Source: Lindgomyces ingoldianus
Lineage: Eukaryota; Ascomycota; Dothideomycetes; Pleosporales; Lindgomycetaceae
Direction of reading: 5' to 3'
Length of the DNA: 64,000 bases
Assembly (NCBI RefSeq): GCF_010093535.1
Contig: NW_022985179.1
Coordinates: forward strand, 438,395-502,394
The position numbers were made by a program, and so were the translations under genes. Numbering within the stretch: position 1 is the first letter of the stretch; each line of letters starts with the position of its first letter. The notes below the pieces were generated by a model that saw only the letters and a list, made by a program, of their open reading frames with translations, had not been told where the DNA came from and did no database searches. Positions 22,755-33,930 of the stretch are shown in pieces.

Positions 22755-23428
22755 TGCTGTTAAGCGAATACGGGCAGCAGATAGTATCTCAAGGAGATGA
22801 TGCGATTAGATATGAAAAATTCAACTAACAGAGGATTTCTTTTGAGAGGAGAAGCGTGACTAAAGGGGACAAAACAATAAACTTGGCCTTTACTGAGGCT
22901 ACCTCAATATATAAGCAAAGGGCCCTCCTAGCCATCTTCCTTTGCCTGGAAAGCATGATGAAGGTTGTGGTGATGAATAATGGCGGACTGTTGCAATGAT
23001 GGCGGTGACTCGGTCGAGGAAAATGAGGTCGCCACTATTTCTGGACAGATGCAATTGATGTAGCTTGGCTGCCTATTTGAGTCAAGCAAAATGTAAGACA
23101 ATGGTGCTACCAACGGTAGGCGATATCGTCGTCGACCGCAGGATTCGCTCGATGAAGTAGTAGAAAACTCCGAGAGTGGAGTTGAGTGGCTGTTAGGACC
23201 GGATCTGCACTTGTGGATCACCCACCCTACCGTAATACCAAATCTAGCCATAACATCCGCTGACAAAATCCACACCAGCAATCTCTTCCAACTGGTTAGT
23301 CGTGGTCATAATGGCCTCAGATATATTTTCAAGCCATACCCACCACATTTCCTTCCACTCATTCAGCAGAAAGGCTTGTTGCCCCTTTCGGTCACTCCTC
23401 GACATTCAGTGCAGGAAGCGCTCACCTG
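22755..23428. promoter_or_regulatory. Divergent intergenic region between MFS exporter and Zn2Cys6 regulator
   Basis: The two start codons are 674 bp apart, and the region holds an AT-rich TATATAAG at 22908-22915. Shared control, possibly by the encoded regulator, is inferred. I identified no palindromic CGG pair with confidence. Confidence 0.4.
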
Positions 23429-25176
23429 ATGACGGGATCCAACCTCACATTGCCAACAAAAGCTTGCCACAACTGCCGTAAACGCCGCTGGAAATGCGAT
23501 CGCTCACTACCTGTTTGTCAGAAATGCCTCTCCTCGGGCACCGAATGCCTTGGCTACGGGAAGTTGTTTGTTTGGAATCAAGGTGTGGCCAGCCGAGGAA
23601 AGATGATGGGGAAGTCGTTCGAGGACATGCTGTCGACAAAAAAGGAAGGCCAAGCACATTCAGCGCCTCAAAAACCAAAGAGTCTCCCAGATTGCAATAA
23701 TAATGCCAAAGAAGATGATTTCAAAGCAACATCGTCTACAACCATGGCCGTTGTCAAGCAAGTGAAGATGGAGACGACAATATATTGGCCCCTAATTGAT
23801 CCGCTTGTTAAGGATTTGAACCAACCTTCTCGGTACTATCTCTTCCACTTCGCGACCCAGCTTTGTGGAGATATGGTCATATACGACGGTCCAGGGCAGA
23901 ACCCTATTCGAGATCTTATTCCTGCATCGTCTGTACACCCCTTACTCCTCCAGGTAATGCTAGCAAATTCTGCACTCCATGTCTATAATCTTGCACGAGA
24001 GCCTATCAACGAATCCAGGTATCACGAGAATCGAAAGCCGTGCCTGGTGGCTTACTATCAGGCGGTAAGCCGATTTGGAGGACCCTTCAAATCGGCATAT
24101 CGAGATGCTCTCGTTGCCAAACAACGGGCACTTTCCTTGCTGGCTCAATCGGTAGGATCAGTGAACGAGTCGAACTTTGACATCGTCCTTGTATCCATCC
24201 GTACGCTATCCCTAGCCCTTAGCCACATCTACTGACTTACCTGCTATAGTCCTCTTCATTAATTATGACCTTGTCGAATCTGGGATGGACAAATGGAGAG
24301 TGCATATGGAGGGCGCTCGAAGATTGATAAATCTTCTCGAGACAGCACCCTTTCAGCTGCATGAAATGAGTAAACTACGGAAATGTCTCCTTTCCGATCT
24401 CCTGGTGTAGGTCTATTAACTCGATTTTTGTGCTTACTGACGGCTCTAGCTTTTTCGTTTTGGGCTCGACCTTGGACTTTGATAATACTCCAAAGAAGCT
24501 GATACCCAACTCTATTGATTTGAAGGCCATTCTTGAATATGCAGAAACCAACAATTATCTGTCATGTCCAGCCCCACTCCTCCACATTATGCTCCAGGCG
24601 TTTGAGCTGCCCGACGTGCAATGGCAACAATTCGGCGAAGAAGCTTCCTTGGCCCGTGGCCATATACAGCTGTTACTAGAGGCCGCGCTATCCTTTGATC
24701 CCATTAAATGGGCATCTACATTTCAGCCGGCGTCACCATTCGAGGATCTCAAAAAACGGATCTCCATCGCTTCAGCACACCGATCCGCAGTTTGCATATA
24801 CATTACACGAATCTTACCAAGTACCCATGCAAGTTCTCTTCTCAGTACCTCAAGAGGCTCCAGCGTAAGCAGCCTCTCCGATCTCGCCACCGATATTCTA
24901 GATCACCTTTCAAACCTCAGTCCCGGTGACACTGTCTTCAAGTCAATAGGTTGGCCAATTTTTCTCGCCGGTGCCGAGTCAGACGATCCAGTGCAACGAG
25001 CCGTTATTGTGGAAAAGTTGGATGCGCTGTGGAACGAAATGTACTGGGGCTACATTTTGACCGTGAAAGAGCTGCTAGGAGTAATATGGAGTTATAAAGA
25101 TCGAGGTGCGAAAGGGGAGGATATTTGTTGGGTTACTGAGGTCAAGAGGCTGGGCACCGAGCTGTTGATCGCATGA
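23429..25176 (+). CDS. Zn2Cys6 transcription factor with fungal-specific C-terminal domain
   Basis: Exons 23429-24200, 24250-24406 and 24450-25176 give 551 aa; introns are 49 and 43 nt with donors GTACGC and GTAGGT. The zinc cluster is at residues 13-38: CHNCRKRRWKCDRSLPVC, then QKCLSSGTEC, spacing C-x2-C-x6-C-x6-C-x2-C-x6-C. The rest resembles the Fungal_trans_2 (DUF3468) middle region: PSRYYLFHFATQLCGDMVIY, HPLLLQVMLANSALHVYN and later WNEMYWGYILTVKELLGVIW. It is expected to bind DNA in the nucleus and regulate a nearby metabolic or efflux gene; the divergent MFS gene is the obvious candidate target by position only. Confidence 0.87.
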
Positions 25177-27144
25177 CTACTTCAAGTTTAGCCTACGATA
25201 CTACGTTGTCAATATTGTACGTGACTATTCGTTGTTCCCAAACAGCTACGTTTCTCACCCCGGATCCGTGTTGTCGGAACGCTCAGATGCCGAACCTTAC
25301 CGACGCCTAGTCATTGAGCCCACAAAGGTTGTTGATGCCCTTCAAACACTTTCGCGCCTATCAACTTCCATCTCAATGATAGTATGCGACAGCATTGAGA
25401 ATTTGTAGAAAATCGCCTGCTCTAGATTTTCGGTGCCAACGGCTCCTCAGATGAGTACTAACAGATCTTTACAATGGGAAAATAATTGCGCACTTTCAAC
25501 CTTCATCTTCCTACTCGAAATACAGTGCTTTATTATGGCCGCCACGATATTCGCCCCGCATCTCACCATATCAAATCTTAACAACGTATACTACTCAATT
25601 CACCTTGTCTGAAACCTCTAAATAACCATGTTCGTCTTGCATCTTGATATCCAACTCATCCATTGTCTCCCCGACAAACGTCTGGCTTCACGAACCAATG
25701 GCCCAAACTTCGGTGCATCATTGCTATTTCACACCCACCCGCTTCCCGTTTGTGCACCTCAACACGCGGCAGTCATGGTCCCACACCTCTGACTTTGGGA
25801 TGCTCCCTGGAACAAATGCCCAGACAATTGACGTGTGGGGGTCCGGATGCAGGATTACCGGGTTGGGCCGCCTAATGCAATCACGTGAGAAACAGAAGTT
25901 TCAGAATCCCCCCTTGAATTGCAATGCCTAAACGACACGCTGATGGACGATCTATCACTTAGGGGCGCGGCTCGAGGCTGTGCATAATGATCCTGGCCCC
26001 ACCCTATTGGTTGTTTGGGTACGCGACTATCATTGATTGCGGACATTCTCAAATTGTGCTTTGGCGTAAGGATGCGTCTTGGGTACCTCATTCTCAAACA
26101 GGGGTAGCCAATCAACGTACCGTGAACAATGAAGGTGAACAGACTCGCTGCTGCCATCACGTTCTTGGTCTCATAGCCTGGGCATTTTCGCGTTCGATTT
26201 GCTGACTTTTAGGAGAATAACTGGGCCTTGAAACACTTCACGGATGTCATGTTTCGAGCCGCAAATTAGAGATACGGGATGGCCATCACGACAGATTCAC
26301 GAACGAGAACGGCGCGTACAGAAAGATATGGGTCGAAACAAAAAGCCTCTACAGAGCACAATCGCGAGGCACTGTTCGCTCCAGTTGGCGTTCCATCACT
26401 GCACGTGAGTCGGCGTTTTCACGAATGAGAGGCATCGGAGGTTGTGGAGTTCCGATAGCTACACACCGTCGTCCGACGTCGTTACGGACAGAGCATCAAC
26501 CTCTGACTTCAACACTCTAAACATACTGCACATATGTTGGTCGTCCATATCGTTCATTTTAGTTGTGTCTAACTCAATATACTCGCCAATCCAGCGACCA
26601 TATAGTCTAAAACAAACTCATCACCTTAAGCACGAAAAAGCCTCACAATGCACATATTATCCTCCCTCTCATTCGCCCTGTACGCGTTCTCACAAGCGCG
26701 ATCTCTCCTTAAAACGCCAAGTTATGATTTCTTAGTTGAGCAGGGGCAAGGACACACTCGCCTGAGACCCCATGTTCAGGGATACGTGGGAGTCCAGTAC
26801 CAGGAACCACTAAATTTAGCGGCAAGGTGAGACTTTCTTTCCTTCATTCCCCGCTGTAATGATGGCGCATTGGCGGATCCCTCGGTCTGTCTTTCTTGAT
26901 TTCAAGGCCTTTTCCCTCAATTCCCTTTGATTAGAGGGGATGGGCGAGTACAGGGTCCTTGAAAATGGGGCTCTAGTCGATCGAACGTATTGGAGGGATG
27001 CACATTCTTATAAGAATGTACCTCTACCTTCTCTTCGCGCCGTAGTATTTTCCGTTTAGAGTTTCCGTCTGCGATTTTCTCCTCTTTTTTGTACTTCTTG
27101 TATATCTTAATGCAGTCGAGATCAATACCCCGTTGCCCATAGCT
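25177..27144. other. Intergenic region, about 2 kb
   Basis: No intact gene is supported. Plus-strand 26648-26830 encodes a 60-codon ORF starting with a signal-peptide-like segment (MHILSSLSFALYAFSQA), but no continuation in frame was found after a possible donor at 26827. It could be the start of a decayed secreted-enzyme gene. The rest has no recognisable content. Confidence 0.4.
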
Positions 27145-28479
27145 ATGCATCCTACAAAGTCTTTAACGATTTTGCTCCCATATACATTCATTTCTAATAC
27201 CTACGCTCAACAAAGCATCACCAACGCAACCACACGAGCCGAATTTGCTCTCTCCGCTCTCCAAATCTGGTACAATGCTGGTACCGGCCTGTGGAACACA
27301 TGCGGTTGGTGGAACAGCGCAAATGTCCTGACCATGGTCTCCAATCTCGCAAAATACGACTCCAATCCCCAACTCCAGGATCTCGCTAAACGAATCTTCG
27401 CAAATACGATCACACAAGCACCTGCAAAGAACCCGCTTCCAGGCGTCGAGACTCAGACTTTGAATCAGAAGAAAGTCAGCCTTGCAAATACTGGTTATGA
27501 CAAGAGTATGGACGACGAAGGTGAATTGATTACGACGTACCCTGAGGGATGGAGTAAGATACGCTGGGATGAAGACTACAAAGTGGAGGATATTAAGCTC
27601 AAATTGCAAGGCGATCCGGCGAACCTCGCTGCAGCTCCGAATCCAAATGACTGGCTCGATGGGTTTTACGATGATGATCTTTGGTGGGCGCTGGGATGGA
27701 TTGGGGCTTACGATATTACAAAAAATATGCAATATCTACAACTAGCTGAGGGTATCTTCATGGCGACTACTAAAGCGTGGCCCACCAGGTGCGGTAATGG
27801 TGGCATTTTCTGGTCGTAGGTGGACCATAACCCAAACTTTGCATATCCCGAGACTAATATTCCTAGGTACAAGAAGGACTATATGAACGCCATCGCAAAT
27901 GAGCTTTTCCTGTCCACAGCTGCCCACCTCGCCAACCGTGCACAGAACAAGAGTTTCTACGTTGATTGGGCTAAGCGCGAACTCGACTGGTTCCAAAAGA
28001 CCGGCATGATCAACGACAGGGGCACTATCAACGACGGCCTAACCGAGCAATGCAAAAACAACAACCAAACAACATGGTCCTACAACCAAGGCGTCATACT
28101 TGGCGGTTTAGTTGAGCTAAACAAAGCCTCTCCAGACCCTTCCTACCTCACACTCGCTGCCAAGATCGCCAAAGCCGCAATCAAGGAGCTCTCAGATTCT
28201 AACGGAGTCTTACACGACAAATGTGGACCTCTTTGTGGAGGCGATGCAAGCCAGTTCAAAGGCATTTTCGTCCGAAACCTCCAGCTTCTACACGAAGCTG
28301 CACCGGACGCGACGTATATCAAATCTATCCAAGCCAACGCAAACAGTATCTGGAACAACAATCGGGACGAAGGGAATATGCTGAGTATCAACTGGGCGGG
28401 ACCGTTTATTGCGCCTGCGAACGCAAGCACGCATAGTTCGTCAATGGACGCCCTGGTTGCTGCGATTACCGTGAAATGA
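27145..28479 (+). CDS. GH76 family glycoside hydrolase (alpha-1,6-mannanase type)
   Basis: Exons 27145-27812 and 27867-28479 give 426 aa. Residues 1-21 look like a signal peptide ending TYAQ. The sequence has the GH76 (alpha/alpha)6 pattern: WYNAGTGLWNTCGWWNSANV near the start, the acidic catalytic pair in GFYDDDLWWALGWIGAY (residues 176-178), and NGGIFW joined to YKKDYMNAIANELF. In the unspliced DNA an in-frame TAG follows GGIFWS. Removing a 54-nt intron (27813-27866, donor GTCGTA, branch GACTAAT, acceptor CTAG) restores the family motif. No GPI signal is seen, unlike Dfg5/Dcw1. It probably acts on cell-wall or extracellular mannan. Confidence 0.85.
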
Positions 28480-28702
28480 GAATTGGTGGGAAACACATGA
28501 CATTACGCAGAAACGAAGGTCCTCAATGGAGCACTTGGGTGGGATGGCTTTTGTGTATAATTTCTAATGATACCCCACTACGTTAGCTGTGGCGTTTTTC
28601 TCAAAAAAACCCTGTCACTTTTCTGCATACAAATCATTTTGTTCCAAGACCCCAATCCCATTCCCTTAATGGCAGTAAACTATTTTCTCAACCCCATGAA
28701 GC

Positions 28703-29236
28703 CTAAGCCTCCGTCTTGGTCAACTTGGCTCCATTCAAATAATCCATTTTCCCCACATCCACGCCCTTACTCCTCAGAATGCCATACGCAGTCGTAATAT
28801 GGAACCAGAAATTCGGTGTCGCAAAATTACCTAAGTAATCGAGCGCCTGGAACCTAATCTCCATCTTCTGCGGGCCAATCTGCAACACAACTTCTCTCCC
28901 CTCCTGACCCTCGAATGCGGATTCGGGCACTGATTCGAGAAACTCGATAGTTTTAGTGATACGAGCTTGGAGCTCGGGGAAAGTTTGCTCGACGTCCGGG
29001 AAGGAGGGCGCTTCAACGCCGGCGCAGCGAACGGGGACAAATTTGGCAGAGTCGGAGACACGGTGAATTTGGAAAGGAAGGGCGGCCATGTCGGGGTGAA
29101 GTCGGCTGTCGAGGTAGACTTGGGGGTCGATGCCATTGGCTTTGGCGTGCGCTTCGCCTTTCGTGAGGATCGCAGAAAGGTTCTTCAGGCCGCGGATTAG
29201 GGGCGGGATGGCGATAGAGTAGAAGGTGATAGTCAT
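28703..29236 (-). CDS. DUF1993 family protein
   Basis: Single exon, 177 aa, standard for the family. It starts MTITFYSIAIPPLIRGLKNL and has LHPDMAALPFQIHRVSDSAK, the conserved central motif with invariant H and D, then FPELQARITKTIEFLESVPE and FQALDYLGNFATPNFWFHIT near the C-terminus. These proteins are four-helix DinB-like folds; the His-rich signature suggests metal binding, but the function is unknown. It is convergent with the GH76 gene, only 223 bp away. Confidence 0.9.
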   Translation of the reverse strand: MTITFYSIAIPPLIRGLKNLSAILTKGEAHAKANGIDPQVYLDSRLHPDMAALPFQIHRVSDSAKFVPVRCAGVEAPSFPDVEQTFPELQARITKTIEFLESVPESAFEGQEGREVVLQIGPQKMEIRFQALDYLGNFATPNFWFHITTAYGILRSKGVDVGKMDYLNGAKLTKTEA

Positions 29237-29346
29237 GGTGAATGTGGGATGTTTGATGGTAGGGTATGTAAGTAGGAAAGTGGAGTGTTGAAGTTAGATG
29301 GTATGGTGAGTTTGAGATCTAGCCCTCCAGCGACACCTGGCGCTCT

Positions 29347-29355
29347 CCTTATATA
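29347..29355 (-). promoter_or_regulatory. TATA box of the DUF1993 gene
   Basis: Reading the minus strand, TATATAAGG lies 111 bp upstream of the start codon. The same nonamer occurs upstream of the GEgh16-type gene. The call rests on position and match. Confidence 0.55.
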
Positions 29356-29633
29356 CTTACCCACCTAGCAAAAGAATTAACGCTAATTAGCCCATATTCC
29401 CAAGCTTCACCGTCTGATACATTAGCATGGACTTGATTATTAATTACCCCAGCCTCCCTGGTCGGACTTCCGCATTTCTTGCCGCAAGGAGCGATTTCAA
29501 GTTCCACAGATTGCTCACACCGTATCTATTAGAGCACGCTGCGAATCATTGATCACGAAGTAGCGAGGTGGAGCATTAATCCCTCCGACAGTGCAGTGTT
29601 GATATTGTTGCTTTGTAATCCTCAGATCATATA

Positions 29634-29701
29634 ACGTAAGCCACTACTCACCTGGCCACACCACTCATCCGGCAGCCCCACCAAAGTCAAAGCGACTCTT
29701 T
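29634..29701 (+). repeat. Left terminal inverted repeat of the pogo-like element
   Basis: The first 52 bases match the reverse complement of the right end exactly. The next 16 contain three mismatches (g/a, a/c, t/c). Confidence 0.9.
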
Positions 29702-29771
29702 GACAGATAGCTAAACAACAACTAAATCAAACCTATATAAATATATATATAAAAAATTCCTAATTACTTCT

Positions 29772-31394
29772 ACATTAAGTCCTGTTATAGCCTTGCACGT
29801 GGCACTTTGAGCAGGTTGGTGGTGCTCGCTGATAGACCTGCGATGCCTGAGCCTGCGCATGCACCTTGACTGCCCTATCTGCCTCTGCAGCCAGCCTCTG
29901 ACCTTCCTGGCCTGTGAGCGTCCCTCCTGTAGCAATATACTGCTGTCGCTGTTGCCTCTTCTGCTCTCAGCGCTAATTAGCTTAACACAGCTTAGTAACT
30001 TCCTCTGTAAGGATAGCAGTTTTCTGCATTGCAATTTCACACAATTTAACAACTCAAGCAATTGCAAGGCTAGTAGGGCTCTATAATTAACACCTAAGGC
30101 GGTCACAAATTATTTAGGCCTGCTGCTGAAGCTGGACAACTGTACGCGGCGTATCTGCAGCCAGAGGTCTCTCTCTGTCAGCTTCTTGTGGCGGCGGAGA
30201 CAGCGTTCTGACTGGAGGAAGCAATTGCAGGACGTGATCAGGACAGTAGGGGACTAGACCTGTTGCCTAAAACCCGCTTTTAATGCTCTGCTCAGAGAAT
30301 AGAGTAGGCCTAATACGCTTGTAGATAGCGAGAAAGTCTTGCTTGTTAATGTAGAAGATGTGATTGCGCGCGAGCTCTGACACCTGCTGTCCGTACGCTT
30401 GCTTGAGTGGCGCGAAGCAGCTAACATCTAGAGGCTGTAGAAGATGGCTGCTATGAGCTGGCATACAGAGACTGATAATCTTGTTCTCTGCGCAGTATAG
30501 ATCAAACTCCGGCGTCGCATGACTACTGTGGCCGTCAAGTATAAGCAGTTGATAGACTCTGACCATACGCGATCTGGTGTGATCGTTGAAGTGCTCTAGC
30601 CAGGACAGGCCTAGCTGATCAGTCGTCCAGCCGTTGTCGCTCACTGCGATTGTCCAGTCGCCAGGGATATTGCGATACCAGCTAGCTTAATGGCGCTTAG
30701 CACCAAGGATGATAAGTAGTGGGATTGACCACCCAGACGCGTTAACGCATTCAATTGTCGTGACCCACTCGCGATTGCCAGGTTAGATAGCAGCTGCTCG
30801 TCCAACTTAATCAGAGCTAGTAACAACCTTTGATATATAACTAGCAACCCCCATCATAAATCCTGTCTCATCAAAATTGTAGATATCATCGTCTAGTATC
30901 CTGTACGCGCGGCGCGTGTTCTCTACTAGCTTGAACCAGGCGTTAAACTTGACTAGATCTTGACAGAGAGCGCGCTGGGAGTGCAGCTTCCTGTCCCACT
31001 TGATCTAGAGCTCTACCTAGGTGTTGACAAAGCGTGATACCCAGTTCTTGCTAATTAGAGGAGGAGGAGGATCCTGGCCGCAAGCTTGGAGCAGAACGTC
31101 TGCCATTCAGCGCACGTCAATAATATAGGGCGGAAATCCTCGCTGATTAAGGTCTAGGATCCAGCTAACAAGAGACTGCTCTTTAACAGGTGATAGCTTT
31201 TGTTTCTTTGCGTTAGCGACAGCCTTTAGTTAGGCGCCTGCAAGACGCGTTTGGAGCGACGATCGAGGCGTGTTATATAGAGCTGCAACGCGATTAATAG
31301 ACAGATCTGGGTGGCGTTGAAGGACAGAGACAGCTAGAAGTAATCTGCCTTCTTTTTGCGCTAATCAGAGCTGTTGCTGTGGTGGTAGAGGCAT
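29772..31394 (-). pseudogene. Transposase (pogo/Fot type, DDE superfamily), inactivated by stop codons
   Basis: Reading from the ATG at 31394, family blocks follow in a single frame interrupted by stops: helix-turn-helix region (NTPRSSLQTRLAGA), second DNA-binding part (ISKNWVSRF), first catalytic Asp in IYNFDETGFMMG, PGNREWVTTIECVNASGWS, SDNGWTTDQLGLSWLEHFN, second Asp in LLILDGHSSHATPEF, LLQPLDVSCFAPLKQAYG, and a C-terminal zinc-knuckle-like CSKCHVQGYNRT. Every stop upstream of the second Asp (at least eight) is explained by C-to-T change of CAA, CAG or CGA, with the possible exception of the first (TGA, where Trp is also possible). That is the RIP pattern. Another stop follows KSGF at 30267. 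No functional transposase can be made. Confidence 0.88.
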
Positions 31395-31402
31395 TTTGGT
31401 TG

Positions 31403-31470
31403 AGAGAGTCGCGTTGATTTTGGTGGGGCTGCCGGATGAGTGGTGTGGCCAGGTGAGTAGTGGCTTACGT
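31403..31470 (-). repeat. Right terminal inverted repeat of the pogo-like element
   Basis: Inverted copy of 29634-29701. It lies immediately upstream of the transposase start codon, so it probably contained the transposase promoter. Confidence 0.9.
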
Positions 31471-31975
31471 TATGCTAGCTTAGCGAGCTGTGACCTATCA
31501 GAGTGCGATACCAGGACAGTGGTTGCCTTAAGCATTACACAGTCGGCGATTGTTGTCGGCTTTATTGGGTGATTAGTTTAGAGGTAGAAGTGGGCGTGAG
31601 GCGAAGCGGGAGCGCTTTTCGTCCGGTTTTACAGGTGTAAACCTTGGAATGGTAGTGTTAGATGTATCGTCAGCCTGAGGTTTCAGAGATTGAAGGATTA
31701 ACGTACCATCGTTTTGTGACGACCGCTACAGATGTCAGGGTTCCTTGTACACTAAGCCTCACTTACTCCGACGTCTAGTTTGGGGTTGAGGCGCATGTGA
31801 AAGACGTGTGTGAGGTCTCAGCGTGATGTAGAATTATTACTTATAGGTACTCTGCTTAGCATTATCATTTCTTCCATCTTGCCCCCGTCTCTAGGTATCA
31901 ATTTCTAACCCTCCAGCGTATTTTTCAAATCTCGTCGTCTCCACACAAATTCTTGTCAGACGACCGCTCTGCCTC
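31471..31975. other. Intergenic region between pogo element and adenylation-domain gene
   Basis: 505 bp with no gene. The frame downstream of the adenylation-domain stop does not clearly continue into a thiolation domain. Confidence 0.45.
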
Positions 31976-33930
31976 CTACCTCTTCTCCATTGCTCCATAC
32001 AACTCTTCGATTTCTAGTTCATATTTCCTAATCGTTGCTTTCTTCTGAACCGTTCCTTTCCCACCTATTGCAAATGGCCTTTCTTTCTTACCAAATATGA
32101 TATACTCCTTTCCCAGCTGACCTATAGTGTCCGCCAGCGCATTTGCTTCCTCGACCTTTGGCCAAATAGCCTCTAAGACAGTCTTCTTTCCTTCCTCTTC
32201 TTCAGTATAAAATTCTGATCTTAGTTCAATGATTGCCGCAGGTTTACATCTTCCATTTCCGAGTAGTATGCAGTTCTGCACTGCAGGATGCGAACTTATC
32301 AATTGCTGATGCATAATTGGATTAAAATTCCCACCACTCTGAAAGACAATCATGTCATCCTTCCTTCCTTCATATTTCCAGTGATGCGGCTTTGTGGGGT
32401 GCTTCGAATAGACATCGGACATGGAGTATTCACTCAGCCTCGGATACGCCTTGAATACGCCTTGAAAGAGAGCGTGGTCTGCGTCTGGTACAAAAACAAG
32501 CTCGTACAGTCCAGAGGTAGCGCCAGTTGGGCGCATCTGGATACCATTGTGTATTGAATTAAGGCAAACATATTGCCAGTCTTCTGGATCAGTCGAATGC
32601 TGCACAAGAGAACTAGTCTCTGTGCTCGTAATTATGTTATATAGAGGCAAGTGGCGAGAGATAACATTGCCCGTTTCATTTGTCAGGACGCCTACTCTAT
32701 ATTAGCACTGGAACCTGTCGCTGCATCTGCTATTTCTCTTACCGCCAACGAAGGTAATGAATTTAAGTTTCGCTAGTTTTCCTAGTATGTCTGGTCTTGT
32801 GGCAATCTCCTCAAGAGTAACAGGTAAACAGCTGGCCGCATCTATATTTCCATAATCCAACACTTGGCAGAATGTGTCAGAAGTCGCTAGCCCAGGAGGG
32901 CCGAGAACAACAACCGTATTTGTGAAAAGGGCTAGTGCGGTGCCGGAGGCGATCCCAGCGCCTTGGAAGACAGGGAGGGCGCTGAATGTCCGCTGTGTAG
33001 CATCAAAGATTGAGCCCCATATACAAGGACGCCCGTCGAGTGGTGGAACCAAGTGGTGAGAGTCTGTCGTCAGAAGTGCTGCGTGAGACCATGGTACAGG
33101 TTTTGGAAGCCCTGTAGAACCGGAAGTATGAACAACCATGCACGGGTCGTTCTTTGCCTCATCCCACGATTTGTTATACGGGTAAACGTCGCACGGTGTG
33201 TCATCGAGTAGGAAGTCCAGCTCGGGCATGCATAGCGTTTCCATTCGACATTTCTCCAAGATTCCAGACACTGGGAAACCTGCTGTGTGGAAGAGGATGG
33301 TGCATTCGGTCTTTTTTATCAAATCCGCATGCCCGGCTACGCTATTACGATGAGAACTAAAGAGGACCTATGTGGTGTGTGAGTGGAAATAACAGAGTGC
33401 TTCTCTTTAGAGGAGGAACATACCCTATGACCAGTCTTGATTAACGCGACCTGTAGAAGTAGATGAGCAGTTAGCATGACATCCAACAGGATACTATCGT
33501 ACTTCTGACGTTACCCGCGTATTAAATACACAAACTAAATTCTGCGTATACTGATTTTACATACCAAAACGATGAAATGACGAACATCAGGATAGCCCAT
33601 GTACATGACCGTCTCAAACATGGAACTCCGCCCTATCTCCCTATGAATAAAATGTGCCGTCTTATTAATAGCATTTGCAAACTGAAGGAAGGTTAGGAAT
33701 GGGACTTTCGGATGGAGGGAGTAGAGCTAACTGTTCTGAAATTAATATCTCGAAACCCATCCGCTATATCGGCTGAGCGTGGAAATGAGAAGCATATCTA
33801 CCTGAAATTAGAATAGTCAAAATAGAGAAAGGAAAGATGGCCATACCCGCTCTGGGTCATCTCTAGCAATTTCGTCAATCGTTATCGGCACGAGTCTCCT
33901 ACCGTAGGGCACGCCCTGTGAGGAATCCAT
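31976..33930 (-). CDS. NRPS-like adenylating enzyme, stand-alone A domain
   Basis: Six exons give 544 aa: 33930-33847, 33797-33732, 33681-33565, 33450-33424 (27 nt), 33367-32743 and 32691-31976. The N-terminus IADGFRDINFRTFANAINKT and LFSSHRNSVAGHADLI are those of fungal NRPS-like (A-T-R or A-T-TE) enzymes. A3 is HTSGSTGLPKP (178-188), the A5 equivalent is YNIITSTE, A7 is YEGRKDDM, and A10 with its lysine is GTVQKKATI near the C-terminus. All adenylation motifs are present, so the enzyme could activate a carboxylic acid with ATP. The protein stops 15 residues after A10; the thiolation and reductase or thioesterase domains expected next are missing. A pogo element lies 505 bp downstream. Either a stand-alone ligase or a 3'-truncated gene. 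Confidence 0.8.

Larger units (their letters stand above)
29634..31470 (-). mobile_element. pogo/Fot-like DNA transposon, full length but coding-dead
   Basis: 1,837 bp bounded by terminal inverted repeats that start ACGTAAGCCACTACTCACC on each end, and flanked by TA on both sides (29632-29633, 31471-31472), the Tc1/mariner-pogo target duplication. The inverted repeats are 52 bp identical, and about 68 bp with three mismatches. The interior encodes a DDE transposase relic on the minus strand. The left interior has an AT-rich run (29731-29756). The nearly intact ends suggest a fairly recent insertion. Confidence 0.9.

Noticed and set aside
27817..27819. In-frame TAG taken as evidence of a GH76 pseudogene
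   Set aside because: A 54-nt intron with a branch site removes it and restores the conserved motif, and both halves are otherwise intact.
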